Shown: one piece after another, positions 1 through 7,150 of the stretch
How positions within the stretch are numbered: the first letter of the stretch is position 1
Layout: every line of letters starts with the position of its first letter
DNA from: Ignavibacteriota bacterium
GTDB taxonomy: Bacteria > Bacteroidota > Ignavibacteria > Kapaibacteriales > UBA2268
Direction: 5' to 3'
DNA length: 47,458 nt
NCBI GenBank assembly: GCA_024636855.1
Contig: JAGXGG010000045.1
Location: 1-47,458, forward strand
Notes under the pieces: generated by a model
Databases searched by the model: none
The model's input: only the letters and a program-made list of their open reading frames with translations
Told to the model about the DNA's origin: nothing
Program-made: the position numbers and the translations under genes

Positions 1-214
1 AACTATCAACTAGTTCACCTGTTAGTGTTTGTCTTATCTGTATTTGGCTGCTCTCTCCTATACCTGCAAGAAGAATGAAAGTATCTTCCCCTTTCAGAAA
101 TTCCATATCCTGTATATCACCAGCACCTGATTCTTTGTGCCAGATTGGGATTATCTCAGCGCTTTGTAGTGCTGGGGTTATCAATAAAGCTATTGCTAGT
201 ATTATTATTTTCAT
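1..214 (-). CDS. secreted protein, N-terminal fragment cut by window edge
   Basis: An open minus-strand frame starts at an ATG at 212-214 and runs off the left edge without a stop (71 codons visible). It begins MKIIILAIALLITPALQSAE, a clear Sec signal peptide with a lysine, a hydrophobic core and a likely cleavage after QSA. The mature start, IPIWHKESGAGDIQDMEF followed by ILLAGIGESSQIQIRQT, reads like the first strands of a WD40-like or other beta-propeller secreted protein, but too little is visible to name a family. A plus-strand frame over 75-302 is its shadow. The 276-bp gap to the divergent SulP gene contains several inverted repeats upstream of this start. The gene itself is well supported; its function is unknown. 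Confidence 0.75.
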   Translation of the reverse strand, partial: MKIIILAIALLITPALQSAEIIPIWHKESGAGDIQDMEFLKGEDTFILLAGIGESSQIQIRQTLTGELVDS

Positions 215-233
215 GTTTATTTTCTTATTAATG

Positions 234-246
234 GGCTTGTCAAGCC
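234..246. repeat. perfect 6-bp inverted repeat overlapping a dispersed repeat
   Basis: GGCTTG T CAAGCC forms a perfect palindrome with a 1-nt centre. The adjoining 18 nt at 238-255 recur with one mismatch, in opposite orientation, at 42276-42293, so this is probably part of a dispersed palindromic element rather than an operator. Confidence 0.5.
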
Positions 247-291
247 ATAGGCATGAACTAAAGTCCCAAAGTGTTTCGAGCATTATTCTAT

Positions 292-311
292 CCGTCGGTT
301 AAAACCGGCGG
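292..311. repeat. 9-bp inverted repeat in divergent intergenic region
   Basis: Arms CCGTCGGTT (292-300) and AACCGGCGG (303-311) pair with one G.T wobble around a 2-nt centre. The site is GC-rich in an AT-rich gap and is followed by GGCAATA, a tail also found next to hairpins near 42.3 kb. No T-run follows, and the site lies upstream of both flanking genes, so it does not look like a terminator. Confidence 0.5.
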
Positions 312-408
312 CAATACATTCTATTTTTCTAACTTTCTAATATAATTAAACTAACGAATTAATTGTAATTCTAAAAATAACATATACTACATACAACTTC
401 AAAACTAA

Positions 409-421
409 AATGCGACGCATT
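409..421. repeat. short perfect inverted repeat upstream of sulP-type gene
   Basis: AATGCG A CGCATT is a perfect palindrome about 70 bp upstream of the SulP start codon at 491. It could be a regulator operator, but nothing beyond the symmetry supports that. Confidence 0.35.
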
Positions 422-490
422 ATATTGATTTAACCATATTTTTTCTGAACTTGCTGTCTTTTATTTGTCAAAAAACGATAATTACCTCAG

Positions 491-2029
491 ATGCAAACTC
501 TTATAAATTTCTTTACACCAACTGAAAAAATAGACTACAAAACGGAAGTCCTTTCTGGACTTACGGTAGCATTGGCTTTAGTACCAGAGGCAGTTGCCTT
601 CGCACTTATAGCAGGTTTGTCGCCTCTGACTGGACTATACGCTGCCTTTGTTATGGGATTGATAACGTCTATATTTGGTGGTCGCCCTGGTATGATATCT
701 GGAGCTACGGGTGCAATTGCTGTTGTAATAGTAGCCTTGGTTATTAGCCATGGTGTTGAGTACGTATTCGCAGCAGTAGTGCTAGCAGGTATATTCCAAG
801 TGTTGACTGGTGTACTGAAGCTAGGTAAGCTAATGCGACTGGTCCCACACCCCGTTATATTTGGGTTCGTGAATGGATTGGCAATTATCATATTCTCTTC
901 CCAACTCGACCAATTCAAGGACTCTTCTGGTAGTTGGATGGTTGGTGAACAGCTGTATATATTTATGGGCTTAGTGATACTCTCCATGCTTATTATATGG
1001 GGATTGCCTAAGCTAAGCAAGGCGATTCCAGCTTCTCTAGTAGCTATTCTTTCCATTTTTGGGATAGTAGTTGCATTTGGTATAGATACTCGAACAGTAG
1101 GCGATATAGCCTCTATTTCGGGTGGGTTCCCTCCTTTCCATATACCTTCTGTTCCTTTAGATATGGAGATGTTTATGACTATACTACCATACTCAGCGGT
1201 AATGGCAGCAGTAGGATTAATCGAAAGCTTACTTACTCTGAATATAATCGACGAAATAACAGAAACTCGTGGGCGTGGCAATAAAGAAGCCGTAGCACAA
1301 GGTGCGGCCAATATATTATCTGGCTTCTTCTCTGGTATGGGTGGTTGCGCTATGATTGGTCAGAGCTTGATAAATATCTCTTCTGGAGCAAGAGCTAGAC
1401 TATCGGGTATAGGAGCAGCTGTGATGCTTCTAGTTTTCATTATGTTCGGAGCTGAGCTAATAGAGCAATTGCCAATGGCGGCATTGACTGGTCTGATGAT
1501 AATGGTTTCAATCGGTACATTCGAATGGGCAAGTTTCAATACATTGCGCCGTATGCCGAAATCTGATATATTTGTAATGGTATTAGTTACTCTTGTCACG
1601 GCAGTGCTTCACAACCTAGCTATAGCAGTAATCGTGGGTGTTATCATAGCAGCACTTGTTTTCGCTTGGGACAGTGCAAAACGAATCAGAGCTAGAAAGT
1701 ATGTGGATGATAATGGTATTAAACACTATGAAATATATGGACCACTTTTCTTTGGTTCAGTAACAGTCTTCAATGAGAAATTCGATGTTTTGGGCGACCC
1801 CAATGAAGTCATTATAGATTTCGCAGAGAGCCGAGTAGTCGATATGTCCGCTATCGAAGCACTAAACAGACTAACAGAAAGATATAGCAAAGTAGGAAAG
1901 GTTGTCCATCTGCGTCACCTTAGTAGCGATTGCCGTAAATTACTGAAAGACGCTGAAGCTATTATCGACGTGAACGTAATAGAAGACCCAACTTACAGAT
2001 TGCCAGTTGATTTGGTAAATGGGAAGTAG
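491..2029 (+). CDS. SulP family inorganic anion transporter with STAS domain
   Basis: A 512-residue inner-membrane anion carrier of the SulP/SLC26 family. The N-terminal signature is visible as ALVPEAVAFALIAGLSPLTG near residues 30-50, followed by about ten to twelve hydrophobic segments up to about residue 395. A cytoplasmic STAS domain follows (about 410-505), with the typical strand-loop-helix EVIIDFAESRVVDMSAIEAL. The length matches compact bacterial SulP proteins. Family members carry sulfate, bicarbonate or other oxyanions; no sulfate-assimilation or carbonic-anhydrase gene lies beside it, so the substrate is open. The start ATG has no clear SD, as often in Bacteroidota. It converges on the PAP2 gene, leaving only 15 bp between stops. 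Confidence 0.93.
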   Translation: MQTLINFFTPTEKIDYKTEVLSGLTVALALVPEAVAFALIAGLSPLTGLYAAFVMGLITSIFGGRPGMISGATGAIAVVIVALVISHGVEYVFAAVVLAGIFQVLTGVLKLGKLMRLVPHPVIFGFVNGLAIIIFSSQLDQFKDSSGSWMVGEQLYIFMGLVILSMLIIWGLPKLSKAIPASLVAILSIFGIVVAFGIDTRTVGDIASISGGFPPFHIPSVPLDMEMFMTILPYSAVMAAVGLIESLLTLNIIDEITETRGRGNKEAVAQGAANILSGFFSGMGGCAMIGQSLINISSGARARLSGIGAAVMLLVFIMFGAELIEQLPMAALTGLMIMVSIGTFEWASFNTLRRMPKSDIFVMVLVTLVTAVLHNLAIAVIVGVIIAALVFAWDSAKRIRARKYVDDNGIKHYEIYGPLFFGSVTVFNEKFDVLGDPNEVIIDFAESRVVDMSAIEALNRLTERYSKVGKVVHLRHLSSDCRKLLKDAEAIIDVNVIEDPTYRLPVDLVNGK

Positions 2030-2044
2030 TTTGTTCTGATTCAC

Positions 2045-2875
2045 TTAGAATCTATATTGAAACTGAATACCTAGGGGTGAGATACCAAAATCATACTTCC
2101 TTTCTTTGGTTTCTTTTTTGTTTTTCTTCTCTATGCTATTCTCATAAGCTTTGATAACAGCTAATGCGCTTAGAACACCTATTGATGCACTTACAAATGT
2201 GTCAGAAGCCCAGTGTTCTGAAAAGTATAACCGGCTAGTCGTATTAAGTGCAGCAAGTGTGTAAAGCCCGGCGGTAGCCCACCATCTGTCTATTCTATTG
2301 GATAGTAGAGTTGCCAAGGCAAAGCTAACTGTTACATGCCCCGATGGGAATGAATGATAGAGGAAGTCGAAGGTAAAGGGTCTGAAAGTCCCATTTCCTA
2401 TTCTGTTATAAGGTCTAGACCGACCAATAATTATACGGGAACTAATAGTTATAAATCCCGAAAGTACTAATGATTCGACCATTAGCCGACCAGTAGTCCG
2501 TATATATTCGTCACCAAAAGTCAGCCCAACAAGATAAGTACCTACTGCTAATCCATCAGCAACTGGAATAGTTCCAAAATTATCTACTACTTCTAAGAAT
2601 TCCTCTTCATTTGATTCTTCAACTTTATTATTTTCGATATAGTTATAAAGTGGCTCATCGACAGGTATTAATGCAACGGTCCCAACTCCAATTGCTCCTA
2701 ACTTCAAGGCAGTATATGAATCAAAGTTTGAGATATCTCGATAAATAAAACCTACATCACCAAATGCACTGTTAAAATCATCACTGAGGATATCAATTAC
2801 ATTTTTATTCTCTTCACAAATCAAACTATTGGTTATCAAAAGAAAAAAAGCTATAAATATTATTATCCTATTCAC
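2045..2875 (-). CDS. PAP2 superfamily membrane-associated phosphatase
   Basis: A 276-residue protein with an N-terminal signal-like segment (MNRIIIFIAFFLLITNSLIC) and a PAP2 (type 2 phosphatidic acid phosphatase) domain in its second half. The three catalytic motifs are readable: C1 as RIIIGRSRP (the usual lysine is arginine), C2 as FPSGH, and C3 as TSRLYFSEHWASD with the nucleophilic histidine and the following aspartate. Relatives dephosphorylate lipid phosphates such as phosphatidate or undecaprenyl diphosphate at the membrane. The N-terminal 60-150 region is longer than in minimal PAP2 enzymes, as in outer-membrane-linked Bacteroidota homologues. The gene stands alone, converging on the SulP gene. 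Activity is likely; substrate is unknown. Confidence 0.88.
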   Translation of the reverse strand: MNRIIIFIAFFLLITNSLICEENKNVIDILSDDFNSAFGDVGFIYRDISNFDSYTALKLGAIGVGTVALIPVDEPLYNYIENNKVEESNEEEFLEVVDNFGTIPVADGLAVGTYLVGLTFGDEYIRTTGRLMVESLVLSGFITISSRIIIGRSRPYNRIGNGTFRPFTFDFLYHSFPSGHVTVSFALATLLSNRIDRWWATAGLYTLAALNTTSRLYFSEHWASDTFVSASIGVLSALAVIKAYENSIEKKNKKETKERKYDFGISPLGIQFQYRF

Positions 2876-2927
2876 ATTAAAATTATTAGTTTATTTGACA
2901 GTTAGCAGTATCAATATAACATAATTT

Positions 2928-3461
2928 TCAATTATTAGAAGATTGTTTCGACGTCTTTGTCTTTAATATAAATGAGCTAATAATAGTTATCAATAATGCT
3001 ATAGGAAATATTTCCATAATTGTAATTGCCATTCTATAAGGCATATTTCTATACGTTTCCATATTCTCATTCATTTCTTTGGTTGCTTTATCAATTGATT
3101 CTGGGCTTAATCCATTATCAACTAATTTTTGAATACTATTAGTAGAATATTCTGAAATGAATTGCTCACCATTAAAAGAAAAATAGATTTCCCATCCAAT
3201 TACATATATTAAAGAAGCAACAGCTGAAATACCAATACCAACAAAAAAAGCAGATTTGAAATCAATTATGTTATTGTTTTTCTTTTTATAATCCTTTATC
3301 CCAATAAATATCATAGATAAAGCAACTATCATAATTAGATATCCAAGCCACTCAGCTATGGAAAAACTACCAGATTCACCTACTAATATAATAGTAAAGA
3401 TGGCTGAAATAATAATAATTAATCCAGAGATTATCCCATATTTGAAAACAAACCTTTTCAT
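2928..3461 (-). CDS. DUF4199 family membrane protein
   Basis: A 177-residue protein with four hydrophobic segments (about 8-27, 39-55, 72-92 and 146-165) and an amphipathic stretch between the third and fourth containing the repeated Glu/Asn/Met-rich sequence DKATKEMNENMETYRN. This topology and the opening MKRFVFKYGIISGLIII match the Bacteroidota DUF4199 family, whose biochemical role is not known. The next gene upstream encodes a small membrane LuxR-type regulator, a pairing common in Bacteroidota that suggests a shared membrane-sensing task. The 89-bp gap before it may carry its own promoter, although a joint transcript is possible. Confidence 0.82.
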   Translation of the reverse strand: MKRFVFKYGIISGLIIIISAIFTIILVGESGSFSIAEWLGYLIMIVALSMIFIGIKDYKKKNNNIIDFKSAFFVGIGISAVASLIYVIGWEIYFSFNGEQFISEYSTNSIQKLVDNGLSPESIDKATKEMNENMETYRNMPYRMAITIMEIFPIALLITIISSFILKTKTSKQSSNN

Positions 3462-3550
3462 TTTTTTAAATCCTTGTCATTGATAAATAATAAAAGCAAA
3501 TCTATATAACAAATAAGATAAATACATCACCCAAAAGTATGAATTGAAGA

Positions 3551-3976
3551 CTAGTACTCAATAATTCCACTTTCCCTAGCCGCTTTTATTGTTTGAACTC
3601 TATTGTTAGTACCTAGTTTCGAATAAATACTTGATAAATGAGTTTTTGTGGTATTCAATGATATGAAAAGTAAATTTGATATTTCTTTATTTGTGAGTCC
3701 TTTTGAAAGTAAAAGTAGCACTTCCATCTCTCTTTTAGAAATTACGGAATTACTTTCAATTGGTATAGTAGTTAGATATGGAGATGATATTTTTCTTTCA
3801 GACAGCTTAGTTGAGTAGTAGATACCGATCAGAATTGAAATAATAGCAATTAAAAAGCTATAAGTATCTAAACTCATTATACTATTTAATAATAATAATT
3901 CTGAAATCTTGAAAGTAGATAACAATATAAAGATTATGACACCATATTTAATTATATTTTTTATATATGGTGTCAT
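3551..3976 (-). CDS. membrane-anchored LuxR-type HTH regulator
   Basis: A 141-residue protein with two N-terminal hydrophobic segments (about 8-27 and 37-54) and a C-terminal LuxR/GerE helix-turn-helix (about 76-135). The core reads ISKREMEVLLLLSKGLTNKE followed by ISNLLFISLNTTKTHLSSIY, which is the canonical fold signature including the KTH recognition-helix start. No receiver domain is present, so the membrane part probably senses or anchors. It sits directly upstream of the DUF4199 gene. The ATG (3974-3976) lies inside the outer arm of a perfect 15-bp inverted repeat spanning 3933-3979, so translation or transcription may be controlled there. No strong SD is visible. The next in-frame Met would delete the first membrane segment, so the upstream start is preferred. 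Confidence 0.88.
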   Translation of the reverse strand: MTPYIKNIIKYGVIIFILLSTFKISELLLLNSIMSLDTYSFLIAIISILIGIYYSTKLSERKISSPYLTTIPIESNSVISKREMEVLLLLSKGLTNKEISNLLFISLNTTKTHLSSIYSKLGTNNRVQTIKAARESGIIEY

Positions 3977-3979
3977 AAT
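3933..3979. promoter_or_regulatory. 15-bp perfect inverted repeat containing the luxR-type start codon
   Basis: The left arm ATTATGACACCATAT (3933-3947) and right arm ATATGGTGTCATAAT (3965-3979) are perfect reverse complements separated by 17 nt. On the minus strand the first arm contains the regulator's ATG and codons 2-4, and the second arm lies at codons 10-14. In mRNA this would fold into a hairpin hiding the start codon; as DNA it is a symmetric operator-like site. It begins 6 bp after the stop of the upstream cytochrome peroxidase gene, so it could also attenuate read-through. No U-run follows, arguing against a plain intrinsic terminator. Confidence 0.65.
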
Positions 3980-3985
3980 AATAAT

Positions 3986-5266
3986 CTATTTCGTAAATAC
4001 TGCCCCATTGAGAGGGAGCATTCCAGAAGGTACGGTAGCAGGTACTTCCAAAAGTTTTGGATCTAGTAGAGAGCCATTGTCTTCCAGAGCTTTCATGAAA
4101 TCAACTAACTGATCTACTTCTTCTTTTGTTAATCCTAGAGGATCTCTTAGAATTGGATGAAGCATATTGTCAGTCACTCTTGGGTGTCTAGGTCTAGAAG
4201 CGTTATTATAGAATTGTACTACTTCTTCTAAAGTTTCAAGAACTCCATCATGCATATAAGGAGCTGTAAGCGAAACATTTCTCAAAGTTGGTGTTCTGAA
4301 GGCAAATCTACCAGAAACTTGTTGTGTGAACTCTTCTCTTCCGAAATCCTCACCAGGTTCTAGTTTTTTACCAGGTCCTATTTGTGGTACACCTTGCACT
4401 ACGAATTTGTAGTCAGAGAAATTTGGTCCATTATGACAAGTATTACACTTAGCTTTTGTAAAGAATAGTCTTAGCCCTTTTTTCTGATTGTCTGTAAGTG
4501 CGTTATTATCTCCCATTACAAATCTGTCATAGGCTGTGTTTCTAGTTACTAGCTCTCGTTGGAATGCAGCTAAGGCTTTACCAAGCATTTGTTTAGAAAT
4601 CATAAATTCATCGCCCTTATCTTCGAATTCTTTAGCTTCTTTTGGAAATGCTTTTTTGAATAATCTCTTATACTCTTGAACGCCATCCATTTTATAACAT
4701 AATAAAGTAATCACATTATTAGGTGAATTAATATCACCTTTCATCTCGTCTCTTGATGTTGGAGGTTTAACTGCCTGTGATTCCAACCCTCTAGCTCTTC
4801 CATCCCAAAACATCATACCAAAAGCATTCAGCTCACCAGTTGAATCTAAATTGAAAGCCGTATTGAAGACGGTAGGTGAGTTCCTAGGTACATCACCAAT
4901 TGGTAAGTTAGTTGCCTTTGAGACTCCCAATTCTCTCTTTGGCCCTATGTGTAAAGAGTTGCTAACACCTGCAGGCAATTTACGACCATCTGCAAATCCA
5001 AGTCCTGGATGGTGACATGTTCCACATGTTGATGCGGTTTCCGCTGATAATATCGGATCATAGAATAATAATCTTCCAAGTTCTATTCTATCAGGATTAT
5101 ATTGGTTATCAGGTGGATATGGTATTTCTGGTAATGTTTCTAATCCGAACTCTTTAACCAAATCACCAGCTATCGGAGTAACTGATGGGTCATCTTCAGA
5201 ACATGAATTGAACAAAACTGTACTACTAAGTAGCATCAGTATTAATAATTTGTAAATAGTTTTCAT
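3986..5266 (-). CDS. di-haem cytochrome c peroxidase / MauG-like lipoprotein
   Basis: A 426-residue exported protein. The signal peptide ends in a lipobox (LLSSTVLFNSC at about residues 13-23), so the mature protein is probably a lipid-anchored periplasmic enzyme. Two c-type haem sites are visible, CGTCHH near residue 81 and CNTCHN near residue 275, the two-haem layout of the CcpA/MauG family. Members reduce hydrogen peroxide with electrons from cytochrome c or oxidise other substrates. Further conserved stretches such as FRTPTLRNVSLTAPYMHDG and ALAAFQRELVTRNTAYDRF fit the family. The gene lies between the GT117 glycosyltransferase (78 bp upstream) and the LuxR-type regulator (9 bp downstream). 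The exact substrate cannot be told from sequence. Confidence 0.92.
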   Translation of the reverse strand: MKTIYKLLILMLLSSTVLFNSCSEDDPSVTPIAGDLVKEFGLETLPEIPYPPDNQYNPDRIELGRLLFYDPILSAETASTCGTCHHPGLGFADGRKLPAGVSNSLHIGPKRELGVSKATNLPIGDVPRNSPTVFNTAFNLDSTGELNAFGMMFWDGRARGLESQAVKPPTSRDEMKGDINSPNNVITLLCYKMDGVQEYKRLFKKAFPKEAKEFEDKGDEFMISKQMLGKALAAFQRELVTRNTAYDRFVMGDNNALTDNQKKGLRLFFTKAKCNTCHNGPNFSDYKFVVQGVPQIGPGKKLEPGEDFGREEFTQQVSGRFAFRTPTLRNVSLTAPYMHDGVLETLEEVVQFYNNASRPRHPRVTDNMLHPILRDPLGLTKEEVDQLVDFMKALEDNGSLLDPKLLEVPATVPSGMLPLNGAVFTK

Positions 5267-5344
5267 CTGTTTTTATATTTTTTAATTTATAGTTACCATA
5301 ATAACAATATAACTTACAAAAAGTAACACGAAATATGAAAATTT

Positions 5345-7150
5345 TTATCTTATATTATTAAATTTTTCTATCTTTTGTAATAATATGTTTTTATTGAGAT
5401 TATCTTCTTTGTACTCAAAGTAATTCATGGCTGCTTTTAGGTTAAGAAGAGTTATATTTCGTGACATTTCGTGTAATTCGTCTTTCTTGTTTCTTGTAGA
5501 TTTTTCTAATAAATCTAAATCAAATTTTGTGTAATCTAGTTGGATATTATCCTCTGTTTTACTTAATCTAACTAAGAACCCTTCAGGTATTTTCACATAA
5601 TTTTTAGCTATATCTGGGTCAGTTTGTAAAATATCAAAAGTGAGATATATAGGTCTTTTACCATAATTTTGATCTATAAAACAGTTAATCATATTCACGA
5701 ATCTAGATTGTATCAATCTACCATCATAAGGTATATCAGCTTCAAATTTTTCTAATTGCTCCATATATAACTCTATCTCATCATTACATTGTTCCTGTAT
5801 ATCTGGATACCAGTTTTTTATAGAATTCACATACCAAGTTCTTCGTAGTAATTCTTTCTCGATAAGTGTAATATCTTGTCTTTTACCTTCTATCTTATCT
5901 TTGTACCAAAATGCCGAAACCCAAAAATCCCATTGAGCTGATATGATAATAGCATCCTTTTCAGCAGATTCAGTGACTAGTCTATAATATTCACTTACCG
6001 TTTTATCATTCGATAAATCATTAGTCTCATAGTGTGAGTATATGTTGAACAATGGAATAAAAGCAAATAGATAAACTAAATTTACTTGATAGTTCATTAG
6101 CTGTTTCGCCGCTAATCCTACAATAAGGAACAAAACAATATAAGCCGTTACGAAATATGAAGCTATATCATGAATAGAATAATTCATAGAGTACATCACG
6201 CAAAGCATAGCAGTAGAAATCAACGACCAGAAAATAATTTTACTACCTCTATAAAGAACATAAAATCCATAGAATAAGAATAACACTCCAATCCATGTTA
6301 GCTGTGAGGGTATCAGTTCAAAGAATAGTTTGAAATTCTCTTTTGAAGCTGCTGAATCACTGAACATCCATACTTGGTATTGCGCTCCAGTTACATGATA
6401 TATAAATTTATCAAATCTACGATGGACTTCTCCCCAATTGAACATAGGTGATTGTGCAGAGCGAATGGGCAAATACAAGTATAACAGTACTCCGAGCAAT
6501 GTAGCTCCAACCACGTATGCTAATAGTTTATAACGACTTTTAGGTTTTATATTTTTTGTTTTTGCAAAGAAAATTATAAGCCCTGCAGGTATGAGCATAA
6601 ACGAAGTTAGGTGATTAGCAACTCCTAATCCTAGCACAAATCCTGAAAGTATAAGATAAATATCCGACTTTTCAGATGAGTAATATGCTTTCAAAATTAT
6701 AAAAATAAAAGTATTAATCAGTAATAGTTGGAGTGAATAGACCTCCACAGAAGTAGCCTGTTGCCAAGTAGTAAGAGCAAATGAATAACCAAAAGAAATA
6801 AATAGTGCTAGTAAAAGATTTTTTAATTCGCTCGAATGTAATGCAACTTTTGAAATTAATTTGAATTCTGTGAAGAGCAAACTCAAACTAAGAAATAGCA
6901 TCATAGAAGAAGCAGCAGTAGCAAAAGCAGCCATCAGATTCAGGTTAAATATATGAGACCAAGGTAATAAATTACTCCACAAATATCCGACTAAAGTGAA
7001 TAGAGGATAACCCGTAGGGTGGGCTATACCCAAACTAGTAGCTACAGAGGCTAGCTCTCCACTATCAGTAAAGTATACATCGGGTGCTAAGGTTAACACA
7101 TAGACTATTAAAGGTATCAAAAATGATAAAGCAACAAATATTTTTTTCAT
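5345..7150 (-). CDS. DUF2723/GT117 polytopic membrane glycosyltransferase
   Basis: A 601-residue membrane protein with about ten or more transmembrane segments in the first 400 residues and a soluble C-terminal part. The diagnostic N-terminal block PDVYFTDSGELASVATSLGI and AHPTGYPLFTLVGYLW (residues about 24-60) marks the DUF2723 family, now CAZy GT117, a GT-C fold group related to protein O-mannosyltransferases. The acidic TDSGE loop is the expected catalytic region. The ATG follows the stop of the SBBP/T9SS gene with no gap (TAAATG), so the two are very likely co-translated. I infer that it glycosylates exported proteins, perhaps that neighbour; the acceptor is not shown by sequence. Confidence 0.85.
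   Translation of the reverse strand: MKKIFVALSFLIPLIVYVLTLAPDVYFTDSGELASVATSLGIAHPTGYPLFTLVGYLWSNLLPWSHIFNLNLMAAFATAASSMMLFLSLSLLFTEFKLISKVALHSSELKNLLLALFISFGYSFALTTWQQATSVEVYSLQLLLINTFIFIILKAYYSSEKSDIYLILSGFVLGLGVANHLTSFMLIPAGLIIFFAKTKNIKPKSRYKLLAYVVGATLLGVLLYLYLPIRSAQSPMFNWGEVHRRFDKFIYHVTGAQYQVWMFSDSAASKENFKLFFELIPSQLTWIGVLFLFYGFYVLYRGSKIIFWSLISTAMLCVMYSMNYSIHDIASYFVTAYIVLFLIVGLAAKQLMNYQVNLVYLFAFIPLFNIYSHYETNDLSNDKTVSEYYRLVTESAEKDAIIISAQWDFWVSAFWYKDKIEGKRQDITLIEKELLRRTWYVNSIKNWYPDIQEQCNDEIELYMEQLEKFEADIPYDGRLIQSRFVNMINCFIDQNYGKRPIYLTFDILQTDPDIAKNYVKIPEGFLVRLSKTEDNIQLDYTKFDLDLLEKSTRNKKDELHEMSRNITLLNLKAAMNYFEYKEDNLNKNILLQKIEKFNNIR

Noticed and set aside
75-302. Plus-strand frame of 75 residues at the left end
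   Set aside because: It lies antisense to a well-formed signal-peptide gene (1-214, minus) and crosses the hairpin-rich gap; no SD or family features.
440-490. Promoter of the SulP gene at a TTATTTG site
   Set aside because: It does not match TAnnTTTG exactly and no paired -33 site is present.
535-1311. 258-residue minus-strand frame inside the SulP gene
   Set aside because: Antisense shadow of a clear transporter; its composition (Pro/Ser/Thr/Ile rich) is the mirror of hydrophobic codons.
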